Below, in pieces: positions 1-8,449 of a DNA stretch of 64,000 nucleotides (position 1 is the first letter of the stretch; every line of letters starts with the position of its first letter). A program made the translations under genes and the position numbers. The notes below the pieces were generated by a model. That model worked only from the letters and a program-made list of their open reading frames with translations, was not told the DNA's origin and did not search any database. The stretch is from DRWZ01 sp964601505 (GTDB lineage: Bacteria; Calescibacteriota; Calescibacteriia; Calescibacteriales; Calescibacteriaceae), in contig CAZRNR010000003.1 in NCBI GenBank assembly GCA_964601505.1, forward strand, positions 1 through 64,000. Direction: 5' to 3'.

Positions 1-1
1 T

Positions 2-451
2 TCTATCTTTCTTTTGCTTATTTTTCTTTCAATGATTATCTATGGAATTAAACAGATGGGTGTAGATTTACCAACCTGTATAGCGAATGTTCAACCTTAT
101 GAGCAAGGAAAGGTTGTCAAGATATCAGATAACGAGTATGAGATATATTATGTTGCTCGCATGTGGTTTTTTGATCCTCAGAATGTAGAAATTCCAGTGG
201 GTTCTAAAGTCAGAATATATCTTACAAGTTTGGATGTAACACATGGTTTTCATATATGGGGTACTAATGTGAATCTTATGGCTATACCTAAAGCTGTAAA
301 TTACTACGAGATTAATTTTGATAAAGAAGGAGAATATGTGATAAGTTGTCATGAGTATTGCGGTGTTGCTCATCAAAATATGATAGGCAAAATAATAGTC
401 AAAAGTGATTTGCAGTATAGTGAAAAAGATTTTTTTGTCCAAATAAAATAA
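2..451 (+). CDS. cbaB: Cytochrome c oxidase (ba3-type) subunit II, 5' end truncated by window
   Basis: Carries the CuA site that accepts electrons from cytochrome c and passes them to subunit I. The reading frame is open from base 2 with no stop, so the true start lies upstream; the TTG at 14 is only the first internal candidate. Residues counted from that TTG: the cupredoxin domain has His77 (in VTHGF) and the motif CHEYCGVAHQNM, giving Cys112, Glu114, Cys116, His120 and Met123, a complete CuA ligand set. The start of the visible frame is hydrophobic and is the end of the single N-terminal membrane helix. The short, one-helix form is typical of B-family (Thermus ba3) oxidases. Subunit I follows after 13 bases behind a strong ribosome site, so the two are co-transcribed. 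The family call is secure; the exact gene symbol is by analogy with Thermus. Confidence 0.93.
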   Translation, partial: SIFLLLIFLSMIIYGIKQMGVDLPTCIANVQPYEQGKVVKISDNEYEIYYVARMWFFDPQNVEIPVGSKVRIYLTSLDVTHGFHIWGTNVNLMAIPKAVNYYEINFDKEGEYVISCHEYCGVAHQNMIGKIIVKSDLQYSEKDFFVQIK

Positions 452-464
452 GGGGGTAGCTTTT

Positions 465-2162
465 ATGCTTGAACAAAATAAGCAAGAAGAAAAAATGAAA
501 TTGGAGGGTTGGTTCAAATTCATTAATCTTTTTGAGATAGTTTTCCCAACTATTCTTCTTGTTCTGGGGATATACCACGGTTTTATTCAAACACTTTACA
601 GATCGGGGGTTTTGAAGACCACATCATTTTTGGGGTTGTCATACTATCAGGGTTTGACGTTACACGGTGTTATAAATGCAATAGTATATACGACATTTTT
701 TATTGTTGCGTTTTCTAATCTTGTTATGTTTTATTATACGAAAATCCAGCTATCAAAATTCCTGACATATGTTTCTTTCTTTCTCATGGTATCTGGAACA
801 TTATTGGCTGCTGTACCTATGCTTATCGGGAAAGCGAATGTTCTTTATACTTTCTATCCGCCGCTTAAGGCTCATCCTCTTTTTTACATAGGTGCTACTT
901 TAATTGTAGTTGGAACATGGGCTTCTTTTTTGAGTTATATCATAGTTTATCTGAAATGGAAGAAACAGAATCCAGATAAGAGTGCTCCACTTGCTGTGAT
1001 AGGAGTAATGGCAACATTCATAATTTGGTTTGTTGCTACTTTGCCTTTAGCTTATGCTGTTTTGTTTATGTTGATTCCCTGGTCATTGGGAATAGTTAAA
1101 GAGATAAACATAATGGTTGAAAGAACTTTATTTTGGTTCTTTGGGCATCCTCTTGTCTATTTCTGGCTTCTCCCTTCATATATTATGTTGTATGTTATGT
1201 TACCAAAATTGGCGGGAGGGAAATTATTCTCCGAGAAGTTCGGGCGCCTTGTCTTTATGCTATTTATAGTCTTCTCAATACCTGTTGGAGTTCATCACCA
1301 GTATTCTGAACCGGCAATTAAAACAAGTATGAAGTTTCTACACGCGGTCCTGACATTTGCTGTCGCTATACCCAGTTTCATGACAGCCTTTAATGTCGCA
1401 GCTTCGCTAGAGTATGCAGGTAGAAGTAATGGTGGTAATGGTATTTTTGGCTGGTGGAAGAAACTCCCATATTTTGATGCTAACAAATACCTTTTCGCAT
1501 ATCTCTTTGGAGGACTTATGCTTTTCTTCATCGGGGGGATTACAGGAATAGTTAATGCTTCTTACAACCTAAATTCTGTTGTTCATAACACTGCATGGAT
1601 ACCGGGGCACTTTCATACCACAGTTGGAGGACTTGTTTTCTTATCATTCCTAGGAATGTCTTTATACATTGTAGAAAAACTCTCGGGAAAGAATATAAGA
1701 TTTCAGAAGCTGAATATTCTTATCCCATATCTTTGGTTCGTTGGGGTTATTATGTTGAGTTTAGGTATGTCTATCCCAGGAATTCAGGGGATGCCAAGAA
1801 GGACAAATATAGGTCTTACTTATCTCAATCCACAATCTGAATTCTTCAGACCAGATTGGGTTTTCTGGTCATATTTATCTATTCTTGGAGGTTCTATAAT
1901 GTTTTTATCTATGATATTTTACTTTATCATTTTTTTCTCAACCCTTCTTTCAAGAAGGTCGGAACAGGAATTTTTATACTTTCCAACTTCCTTGGCGCTT
2001 GATAATCCGGGAAAATCTTTCTCCTCGTTCAAACCTTGGTTAGCTATTTTACTTGTACTTATACTTGTTGCATATATTCCAACTTTCTATGATATTTCAA
2101 AAGCTACATTCGGTGGATCCTTACCTTATGTCCCTGAATTACCTCTCCCAGTATCAAAGTAA
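465..2162 (+). CDS. cbaA: ba3-type cytochrome c oxidase subunit I
   Basis: Catalytic heme-copper oxidase subunit that reduces O2 to water and pumps protons; a polytopic membrane protein of 565 residues, the usual size for the family. The ligands line up with Thermus thermophilus ba3: His67 and His384 for the low-spin heme, His382 for heme a3, His228, His277 and His278 for CuB, and Tyr232 for the His-Tyr cross-link in HPLVYFW. The position that is Glu in A-family oxidases (HPEVY) is Leu here, as expected for the B family. The start is fixed by AAGGGGG about 8 bases upstream of ATG. It sits directly behind subunit II and is followed by a Sco protein. Such high-affinity oxidases are typical of hot, oxygen-poor water. 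No subunit IIa gene is evident. Confidence 0.97.
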   Translation: MLEQNKQEEKMKLEGWFKFINLFEIVFPTILLVLGIYHGFIQTLYRSGVLKTTSFLGLSYYQGLTLHGVINAIVYTTFFIVAFSNLVMFYYTKIQLSKFLTYVSFFLMVSGTLLAAVPMLIGKANVLYTFYPPLKAHPLFYIGATLIVVGTWASFLSYIIVYLKWKKQNPDKSAPLAVIGVMATFIIWFVATLPLAYAVLFMLIPWSLGIVKEINIMVERTLFWFFGHPLVYFWLLPSYIMLYVMLPKLAGGKLFSEKFGRLVFMLFIVFSIPVGVHHQYSEPAIKTSMKFLHAVLTFAVAIPSFMTAFNVAASLEYAGRSNGGNGIFGWWKKLPYFDANKYLFAYLFGGLMLFFIGGITGIVNASYNLNSVVHNTAWIPGHFHTTVGGLVFLSFLGMSLYIVEKLSGKNIRFQKLNILIPYLWFVGVIMLSLGMSIPGIQGMPRRTNIGLTYLNPQSEFFRPDWVFWSYLSILGGSIMFLSMIFYFIIFFSTLLSRRSEQEFLYFPTSLALDNPGKSFSSFKPWLAILLVLILVAYIPTFYDISKATFGGSLPYVPELPLPVSK

Positions 2163-2214
2163 TGTATCTTTTTATTTTATTCTGTTTTATAAACGGTAAA
2201 ACTATACTTTCTAA

Positions 2215-2931
2215 ATGATCCTCAGAGCTAAAGGGAGTTTTGTTTTGATTTTCTTTCTTTCTCTATTTTTAGTTGAAAATATTTCTTTCTCACAAATACA
2301 GGGACCAAATGAGACGAAAGTTATAGGAAAGAAAGTTAAAGATGCTACATTCTTTGATCATGAAGGTAAAAAATTTAATTTCTATTCTCTTTTTGATTCA
2401 AATTCTGTGATTATCATTAGTCCTATTTATACTAAATGTCCTCATACTTGTCCTCTTATAACAAGTAGTCTGAAAAAATCCATAGAAAAAATTTATTCAA
2501 AGGGTTTGACAAATTTTAAAGTCGTCTCAATCTCTTTTGATGACACCGATACTCCGGATGACCTAAAAAAGTATATTCAAAAGTTTGATCTTGAAGATCT
2601 TGTTGAAAAAGGAGTGTGGATTATCTGTAGTGCTGACCAAGATAATCTCAAATCTTTTTTTAAGTCCTTTGATTTCGTTTATATAAAGCATGAAAATGGA
2701 TTGTTTGATCATCCAAACCTTATTGCTTTTTTATCTCCAGACGGTAGATTATATAAGTTTATTTACGGTTTCTCATACGAGGAGGAAGATATCACAAATG
2801 CTATTTTAGGTTCAAGAAATCCGAAGATATCAAGACAGAAATTTTCAAGATTTGTTTTCTTCATTGGAGTTGTTGGATTCTTGGCGGTATCAATTTATCT
2901 TATTTTCAGAACTTCAAAACGTGTTTCATAA
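2215..2931 (+). CDS. SCO1/SenC-family copper chaperone
   Basis: Thioredoxin-fold periplasmic chaperone that delivers copper to the CuA centre of subunit II or keeps its cysteines reduced. It has an N-terminal hydrophobic segment (about residues 8-20), the metal/thiol motif YTKCPHTCP with Cys75 and Cys79, and the distal His166 in LFDHPN, so all three Sco copper ligands are present. A second hydrophobic stretch near residues 214-233 would tether the C-terminus to the membrane, an uncommon arrangement since most Sco proteins are anchored only at the N-terminus. It follows the oxidase genes after 52 bases, which matches a job in oxidase assembly. No good ribosome site precedes the ATG. Confidence 0.9.
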   Translation: MILRAKGSFVLIFFLSLFLVENISFSQIQGPNETKVIGKKVKDATFFDHEGKKFNFYSLFDSNSVIIISPIYTKCPHTCPLITSSLKKSIEKIYSKGLTNFKVVSISFDDTDTPDDLKKYIQKFDLEDLVEKGVWIICSADQDNLKSFFKSFDFVYIKHENGLFDHPNLIAFLSPDGRLYKFIYGFSYEEEDITNAILGSRNPKISRQKFSRFVFFIGVVGFLAVSIYLIFRTSKRVS

Positions 2932-3310
2932 CAAATTTTTGTAATCACCCTTGAAATTAAATATCAACACTGCGTTTTGAACTTACAGTATATTTTTTAA
3001 TTGTCTATTTTTCTATATTCATTTATGTCTTATTCCTCTGTTGCAATCATAGTCAAAATACTGATTTATGTATTTTACTTTTCATATTACTTTACTTTTA
3101 ATAACACACTATTGACTTTTTGGTTTATGTATGCAACAAAGAAAATGTTTTAATTATTATACCCTTTATTTTTAGTTCAGATTTCTCATCTGTTATGAGT
3201 TCAAGTTTTAAAATGTTAAAATTTTAAAATACCGTCGTTGGAACCTGGGATAAGAAAGTAGTTAAATGGTAAAATGTTTGTGATGTTTTCTATTCTGCTT
3301 TTAAATTTTT
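2932..3310. other. Intergenic region between convergent genes, no gene seen
   Basis: This AT-rich stretch lies between the ends of the sco gene and mlaD. I see only very short open frames. It contains AT-only inverted sequence around 3204-3230 (a TTTTAAAAT-type repeat) but no GC-rich stem followed by a T-run that would count as a convincing terminator. Confidence 0.5.
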
Positions 3311-4264
3311 TCAAAAGACTCTTACCTTTACGCCTTTATCAAGAACCTGCTGAAGTTTTTCCAGTGTTGAGTTAGTTTGTGTTACGAGTTTTTGGAATTC
3401 GGGAATCATATTTGTAGCGAAGCTGCTTATTTTAAGCACGCTTTCCAATACTTGAGGTAGCAAAGCGGTTGAATAGGTTAAATTATCTTGGTAAGTAATT
3501 ACCGTAGATAAGATCGCATTCCCATCCTGCAAAGTCTTTGATAAGCTGTTCATGAGCATGTTTAGATTATCTATGAGTTTGGGAAGTTCAGATATGGATT
3601 TGTTTATCTCGTTGGAGTTTTCTGAAAAGACTCTAACTATTTTTGCTATGTCATCTGATGATTTGTAAAATCTAACCGTCAGTTCCTTTAGCTCAGGTGT
3701 TATTTCATTTATGTTACTTATCATCTCACTTGTGTTTTTTATTAATGGTTCAGTTGTTCTTACAAATTCTGTTAGTGTTCCTGTCATTTCTTTTATCATA
3801 TCTGGATTAAGGCTATCTATGATTGGTTTCATTGCTAATATGAGTTCATCTGGTTCAAACAGCGTTCTTGACCTTGTGATCTTGAATCCTTCTGGTGCTT
3901 CTTCTATGCTACCTTCTCCCGTTGGTGCAAGCTCTATATATTTTTCTCCAAGTAGGCTTTTCATTCTTATCTGAGCCTCAAAATCCTTTCTTATTGGGAC
4001 TCCTTCTTTAACTTTTATTTCAGCTTCAACTTTTATCTCGTTTCCTTCAATGATTATCTTCATCTTGTCAACGAAACCTATTTTTAGTCCACCAAGTCTT
4101 ACATCTGATTTTTCCGCCAGACCCTTTGTGTTGTTAAATACAATGTAATATGTTCTAAATTTTCCAACTCCTATCTTCCCTATCTTTATAAGTAGGTAAA
4201 TGAATGCTATGGCAGATATTATACTTATAATCAAAAGGTATATCAGGTCTTTTTTCCTTCCCAT
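3311..4264 (-). CDS. MCE-domain (MlaD/Ttg2C-like) lipid-transport protein
   Basis: Predicted inner-membrane-anchored, periplasmic substrate-binding subunit of an MlaFEDB-type phospholipid transporter that maintains outer-membrane lipid asymmetry. One membrane helix spans about residues 8-27. The MCE domain runs about 38-116, with the hallmark run KGLAEKSDVRLGGLKIGFV and the closing SLLGEKYIELAP. The remaining 200 residues are helical and probably form an extended oligomeric tube or coiled region. Total length (317) is typical of two-part MCE proteins. The partner genes mlaE and mlaF are not adjacent on this side. Start: ATG with AAAGGAG about 12 bases upstream and a TAAAAT hexamer overlapping the leader. 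Its presence supports a diderm cell envelope. Confidence 0.9.
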   Translation of the reverse strand: MGRKKDLIYLLIISIISAIAFIYLLIKIGKIGVGKFRTYYIVFNNTKGLAEKSDVRLGGLKIGFVDKMKIIIEGNEIKVEAEIKVKEGVPIRKDFEAQIRMKSLLGEKYIELAPTGEGSIEEAPEGFKITRSRTLFEPDELILAMKPIIDSLNPDMIKEMTGTLTEFVRTTEPLIKNTSEMISNINEITPELKELTVRFYKSSDDIAKIVRVFSENSNEINKSISELPKLIDNLNMLMNSLSKTLQDGNAILSTVITYQDNLTYSTALLPQVLESVLKISSFATNMIPEFQKLVTQTNSTLEKLQQVLDKGVKVRVF

Positions 4265-4334
4265 AATTACATTTTACTCCTTTCGCACTATGTTTTTTCT
4301 GAAAAATTGATATTTTTTTGATTTTCTTTTTAAC

Positions 4335-4340
4335 TATAAG
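4335..4340 (+). promoter_or_regulatory. Putative -10 box of rplF (leaderless spacing)
   Basis: TATAAG lies 5 bases upstream of the rplF ATG and there is no Shine-Dalgarno. Transcription from this box would begin at or next to the start codon. No clear -35 hexamer is visible. It is one of a dozen genes in the window with this arrangement. Confidence 0.4.
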
Positions 4341-4345
4341 AACCT

Positions 4346-4894
4346 ATGTCTAAGATTGGTAGGATACCAGTTCAGATACCCAAAGGCGTTTCGGTAAGAT
4401 ATGAAGGGGGAAAAATTTTTGTCAAGGGACAGAAAGGTGAGCTTTCTATGAATATAAATCCCCCAATAGATTTAAAGATTGAGAATGATAAGATACTTGT
4501 TATCAATCTGAAGCCCGATGACAGAAGGGCAAAGGCTTTACATGGCACAACCCGTGCTCTTATTAACAATATGATTAAGGGTGTTGTTGATGGTTATAAA
4601 ATTGAACTTGATATAGCTGGAATAGGTTATAGAGCAGATATGCAAGGTGATACTCTTGTTTTAAAAGTTGGTTATTCGCACTTGGTTAATTTTAAACCTC
4701 CTGAAGGTGTGAAAGTCGGAATAAGAAGTCCGGTTCGTGTTTTTGTCGAAGGAATAGATAAACAGCTTGTCGGTCAGGTTGCAGCTAATATAAGAGCAAT
4801 AAAGCCTCCTGATTCTTATAAGGGAGCAGGAATAAAATATGAAGATGAAGTTCTTAACCTCAAACCAGGAAAAGCAAAAGGTAAGAAAAAGTGA
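4346..4894 (+). CDS. rplF: 50S ribosomal protein L6
   Basis: Large-subunit protein at the base of the L7/L12 stalk, contacting helix 97 and the sarcin-ricin region of 23S. It begins MSKIGRIPVQIPKGV, has the two L6 repeats, and ends in GKAKGKKK with the near-C-terminal KPPDSYKGAGIKYEDE signature; 182 residues is the normal length. In most bacteria it sits inside the long spc operon. Here it is the first gene of a three-gene remnant (rplF-rplR-rpsE) with an unrelated mlaD upstream on the other strand. No ribosome site is visible; a TATAAG box lies only 5 bases before ATG. Confidence 0.97.
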   Translation: MSKIGRIPVQIPKGVSVRYEGGKIFVKGQKGELSMNINPPIDLKIENDKILVINLKPDDRRAKALHGTTRALINNMIKGVVDGYKIELDIAGIGYRADMQGDTLVLKVGYSHLVNFKPPEGVKVGIRSPVRVFVEGIDKQLVGQVAANIRAIKPPDSYKGAGIKYEDEVLNLKPGKAKGKKK

Positions 4895-4901
4895 TAATCA
4901 G

Positions 4902-4913
4902 AGCGATCACGCT
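4902..4913 (+). terminator. Small hairpin in the rplF-rplR spacer
   Basis: AGCG-ATCA-CGCT forms a four-pair stem with a tetraloop immediately after rplF, followed by GCCTTTCCC. It is too weak to be a certain terminator but could attenuate read-through before the separate rplR promoter. Confidence 0.25.
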
Positions 4914-4985
4914 GCCTTTCCCTAAGATTAAATGCGTAACTATCAACTAAATTTTGGAAAATCGATTCTGAAACAATCGGAAACT

Positions 4986-4991
4986 TATAAT
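4986..4991 (+). promoter_or_regulatory. Putative -10 box of rplR-rpsE
   Basis: A perfect TATAAT lies 28 bases before the rplR ATG, leaving room for a leader that contains a strong ribosome site (AAGGAGG). rplR-rpsE can therefore probably be transcribed independently of rplF. Confidence 0.45.
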
Positions 4992-5019
4992 AAAAGACTG
5001 TAAAAAAGGAGGATTACAT

Positions 5020-5385
5020 ATGGTCTCTGAGCTTTTGGAAAGAGATAAGAGAAGACAAAGAAGAGTTCTGCATAACAGAAGAAAAATTTTTGGTACATCT
5101 GAAAAACCAAGGCTTTGTGTTTTCGTTTCAGGGAAGCATTTTTATGCTCAAGCAATAGATGATACAAAAGGACATACCATATGTGCGGCTTCTACTTTGG
5201 AACTTAAGGATAAAATCAAAAAAACATGGAACACCGAAGCAGCTAAGGAAGTTGGTAAAATTTTTGCTCAAAGATTGATTGCGAAAGGAATAAATAAAGT
5301 AGTGTTTGATAGAAGATTTCGCAAATATCACGGAAAGATAAAATCTTTTGCAGATGCAGTTAGGGAAGGAGGTGTTATTTTCTGA
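5020..5385 (+). CDS. rplR: 50S ribosomal protein L18
   Basis: 5S rRNA-binding protein of the central protuberance. At 121 residues it is normal in length, with a basic N-terminus (RDKRRQRRVLHNRRK), the core motif KPRLCVFVSGKHFYAQ and the C-terminal DRRFRKYHGKIKSFADAVREGG signature. The ATG is preceded by AAGGAGG at optimal distance. The stop codon overlaps the rpsE start by one base, so the two are translationally coupled. The gene upstream is rplF, as in the classical spc operon, but rplF and rplR are separated by 125 bases with their own putative promoter. Confidence 0.97.
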   Translation: MVSELLERDKRRQRRVLHNRRKIFGTSEKPRLCVFVSGKHFYAQAIDDTKGHTICAASTLELKDKIKKTWNTEAAKEVGKIFAQRLIAKGINKVVFDRRFRKYHGKIKSFADAVREGGVIF

Positions 5386-5957
5386 TGGGAAAGTGGGGAA
5401 AAAATGGAAGAATGTATGTTGGGAATTCTTATAAATACCTTGAAAAATATATCCCAACTCAAGATGATGAAATTGTTGAAAAGGTTATAGAAACTGAGCG
5501 TGTAACACGTGTTACAAAGGGAGGTAAGAGATCTACATACCGAGCTTTCTGTATCGTTGGGAATCAAAAAGGAGCTGTTGGATATGGTATGGGAAAAGCT
5601 CCTGAGCCTGTGGATGCGATAAGAAAAGCTATAAATAGAGCTAAAAAGAATATGTATATAATCCCAATGGTTGGTGGAACTATACCTCATGAAGCTATAG
5701 GGCGTTTTTCAACATCTCGTATCATAATAAAGCCTGCCGCTCCGGGAACGGGAATAATCGCTGGTGGAGTCGCAAGAGCTCTCCTATCTGCTGGTGGAAT
5801 TAAGGATATACTTACAAAATCAATCGGTGGTAATAATCCAATAAATGTGGTTAATGCTATGTTTGATGCATTTTCAAAACTGCGAACGCTTTCCTTTCAA
5901 GCAAAACTTAGAGGGAAAAAGTTAAAAGACCTTTTATCTCCCTCATCCTCATCATGA
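5385..5957 (+). CDS. rpsE: 30S ribosomal protein S5
   Basis: Small-subunit protein needed for decoding accuracy and mRNA helicase activity of the ribosome. It has an N-terminal double-stranded RNA-binding fold with TRVTKGGKRSTYRAFCIVG and GYGMGKAPEPVDAIRKA, then the C-terminal domain with GTGIIAGGVARALLSAGGI. Length is 190 residues with a serine-rich tail. GGAAGGAGG lies inside the end of rplR. The next gene of a usual spc operon (rpmD, rplO, secY) is missing; the aroK-aroB fusion starts 3 bases after the stop. Confidence 0.97.
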   Translation: MGKWGKNGRMYVGNSYKYLEKYIPTQDDEIVEKVIETERVTRVTKGGKRSTYRAFCIVGNQKGAVGYGMGKAPEPVDAIRKAINRAKKNMYIIPMVGGTIPHEAIGRFSTSRIIIKPAAPGTGIIAGGVARALLSAGGIKDILTKSIGGNNPINVVNAMFDAFSKLRTLSFQAKLRGKKLKDLLSPSSSS

Positions 5958-5960
5958 ATA

Positions 5961-7562
5961 ATGATAATCTTCCTGACAGGGCTTCCAGGAGTCGGAAAAT
6001 CTACAGTAGGAAGGAAGCTCGCTGAAAAACTTAATTCTGATTTCTTTGAGACTGATAAAATTATAGAAAAGAAAACGGGAAAAACCATAAAAGATCTTTT
6101 CGATATCGGGGAAAAATATTTCAGGTTTGTAGAATCTCAAGTCATATCCGAGGTTATAGGTAATTCTCAAAATAGTGTTGTCTCACTTGGTGGAGGAGCT
6201 ATTTTGGCCAGAGAAAATCTGCATGCTATAAGAAATAAAGGTGTGATTATCAATCTTACCTGTAGCATAGATAAGATTCTTGAACGCATTGCTAATGATG
6301 ATTCAAGACCTCTATTGCATGGTGATAAAAGAGAAAAAATACACTCTTTGTATATAGAAAGAGAAAAATTTTATAGAATATGCGATTTTTCAGTGGATAC
6401 ATCTGACCTTTCACCAGACGAAGTTGTCCAAAAAATATTGGTTTTCCTTTCTGAGTTGAATAAAATCCGTGTGATCAGAGTTAATTTGTATGATAGATCC
6501 TATGATATACTGGTAGGATCAAAGATACCAAAAATACATATTATTAACAGAATAAAAAGAAATTTTCCGGACATTAGAAAAGTTGCCTTGATTACCTCTC
6601 CTCCTTTAAAGTATGTAGAACTTGATGGTTTCTCACCATATTTTTATATAAAGTCAATCTTTGAGGAAATAGCGGAAATTTTTGAGATAGATCTTCCCCC
6701 AGGCGAGCATATCAAAGACATTTTGTATGCGATATATCTTTGGAATAAATTCACCGATATTGGACTTAAAAAGAGTGACCTTATTGCTGTAATCGGTGGG
6801 GGAGTTTTAGGAGATCTTACTGGTTTTGTCGCTTCTTCCTATCTCCGGGGAGTAAGATATATCATCTTCCCTACTACATTGCTCTCTCAAGTTGATTCAT
6901 CAATAGGAGGAAAAACCGGTGTTAATACTGATAAGGCTAAAAATATGATAGGAACAATTTATCAACCTTTCTTAACCGTAAGTGATATAAGTTTCATAAA
7001 ATCCTTATCAAAAGATGATTTCCTATCGGGGATTGGGGAAGTTATAAAGTATGCTGTATCTTGTGATAAAAATCTTTTTGATTTGATTTATGACAACGGT
7101 AAAGAGATAATTAATATGAATGAAGATCTACTTAAACAAATTATTTCAATATGCGCGAAAATTAAAGCAGATATAGTCTCATCTGATGAAAATGAAGAGA
7201 AGGGATTAAGGTTTGTTCTGAATTTCGGACATACCATAGGACATGCCATAGAAGCCTCAAACGATTTTAGAATTCCCCATGGCTTTGCAGTTGCAACAGG
7301 TTCATTGATTGAAACGAAAATTTCGGATAAAATCATGGGAAAAAATCTATACCCTAAAGTTTTTGAGCTTGTAAAATCTTTCGGCTTTGATTGCGACTTT
7401 AAGATTTCAGATAAAAACAAATTCATCTCATCTTTAATGCTTGATAAGAAAACCAGAGCAGATTATATAAATCTGGTGCTTTTAGAAGACATAGGAAAAA
7501 GCAGGGTTGAGAAGATAAAGATCAATGATTTCGTATCAGTTGTCAATGACTTAATGAAATAG
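5961..7562 (+). CDS. aroKB: Fused shikimate kinase / 3-dehydroquinate synthase
   Basis: One chain carries two shikimate-pathway enzymes: phosphorylation of shikimate at the N-terminus and cyclisation of DAHP to dehydroquinate at the C-terminus. The kinase half (1-165) has Walker A GLPGVGKST (7-15), ETD in place of the usual DTD around 30-32, Arg55, the GGG substrate loop at 77-79 and lid Arg116. The AroB half (about 168-533) has the NAD site GGGVLGDLTG (279-288), Lys318 in SSIGGKTGVN, and probable zinc ligands Glu360, His424 and His440 in the FGHTIGHA region. Both sites look intact. Such AroK-AroB fusions are known, for example in Thermotoga. It follows rpsE with a 3-base gap and no ribosome site, so it is probably translated by coupling. 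No other aromatic genes are nearby. Confidence 0.94.
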   Translation: MIIFLTGLPGVGKSTVGRKLAEKLNSDFFETDKIIEKKTGKTIKDLFDIGEKYFRFVESQVISEVIGNSQNSVVSLGGGAILARENLHAIRNKGVIINLTCSIDKILERIANDDSRPLLHGDKREKIHSLYIEREKFYRICDFSVDTSDLSPDEVVQKILVFLSELNKIRVIRVNLYDRSYDILVGSKIPKIHIINRIKRNFPDIRKVALITSPPLKYVELDGFSPYFYIKSIFEEIAEIFEIDLPPGEHIKDILYAIYLWNKFTDIGLKKSDLIAVIGGGVLGDLTGFVASSYLRGVRYIIFPTTLLSQVDSSIGGKTGVNTDKAKNMIGTIYQPFLTVSDISFIKSLSKDDFLSGIGEVIKYAVSCDKNLFDLIYDNGKEIINMNEDLLKQIISICAKIKADIVSSDENEEKGLRFVLNFGHTIGHAIEASNDFRIPHGFAVATGSLIETKISDKIMGKNLYPKVFELVKSFGFDCDFKISDKNKFISSLMLDKKTRADYINLVLLEDIGKSRVEKIKINDFVSVVNDLMK

Positions 7563-7594
7563 ACCAAGTTTTTAAAATTATCTTTAAATTACGC

Positions 7595-8446
7595 ATGGCT
7601 GTTCAGGAAATAACTGATGCAACTGATATAACTCAGATAAAGAGAGATGAGAAAGAAAGCGATAGGGTAGGAGTTCTTGTTGTGGAGAAACCATATGAGC
7701 TTTTGGGGAAGGAATTTGTTACGGAATCAATTGGTATAATAGGTAGATCATCAAGTGCGACAATAGTTATTCCAGAAAAAAGTGTTTCAAGAAAACACGC
7801 ATTCTTTGAATTTGACCCGCAGAACAGAAGAATTTACATAAAGGATCTTAACTCGACCAATTCTACTTTTGTCAATGGGAAAAAAATAACAAGCTGTTAT
7901 GTGAATCCGGGAGATAAGATTGGTTTGGGGAAAGTTATCTTAAGATTTGAAGTCAGAACGCGCTTGGAACAGCTTACAAGAGAAAAAATAGAGAAACAGG
8001 CTTTATATGATTCTCTTACAGGTCTTTTCAACAGATCTGCCTTTGAACAGGAAATTAATAAGCTTATCTTAAATAATGAAAACTTCTGCCTTGTTTTAAT
8101 AGATATTGATAATTTCAAGAATATAAATGACACTCTTGGCCACCAAAAAGGTGACGAAATATTAAAAAGATTCTCTTACGCTCTTAAAAGTTCAATAAGA
8201 GAATCAGATATTGCAGCAAGATATGGTGGGGATGAGATAGTTCTTGTTTTGAAAAAGATAAATTCAGAGATAGCATTGGATGTAATAAATAGAATTAAAG
8301 AAAACATTAAAAAAAGTCTTGGACAGAATATAGGCTTTTCATATGGCATAGCTGAATTTCCTAAAGATTCTGAATCAATTGAGGAGATTATCAAAAAAGC
8401 TGACTTGAAGCTTTATGAAGATAAAAGGAAGAAGAAGGCAAGATGA
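7595..8446 (+). CDS. FHA-GGDEF protein, probable diguanylate cyclase
   Basis: Soluble 283-residue signalling protein. The N-terminal FHA domain (about 25-125) recognises phosphothreonine partners and has GRSSSATIVIP, SVSRKHAFFE and the LNSTNSTFVNG loop. The C-terminal GGDEF domain (about 130-283) has DIDNFKNINDTLGHQKGDE and the active-site loop GGDEI, a mild variant of GGDEF. An RESD motif lies five residues before it, matching an RxxD inhibitory site for product feedback, so c-di-GMP synthesis is likely. The FHA part suggests control by a Ser/Thr kinase, but none is encoded nearby. The gene starts 32 bases after aroKB and faces mutL. Confidence 0.92.
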   Translation: MAVQEITDATDITQIKRDEKESDRVGVLVVEKPYELLGKEFVTESIGIIGRSSSATIVIPEKSVSRKHAFFEFDPQNRRIYIKDLNSTNSTFVNGKKITSCYVNPGDKIGLGKVILRFEVRTRLEQLTREKIEKQALYDSLTGLFNRSAFEQEINKLILNNENFCLVLIDIDNFKNINDTLGHQKGDEILKRFSYALKSSIRESDIAARYGGDEIVLVLKKINSEIALDVINRIKENIKKSLGQNIGFSYGIAEFPKDSESIEEIIKKADLKLYEDKRKKKAR

Positions 8447-8449
8447 ATA

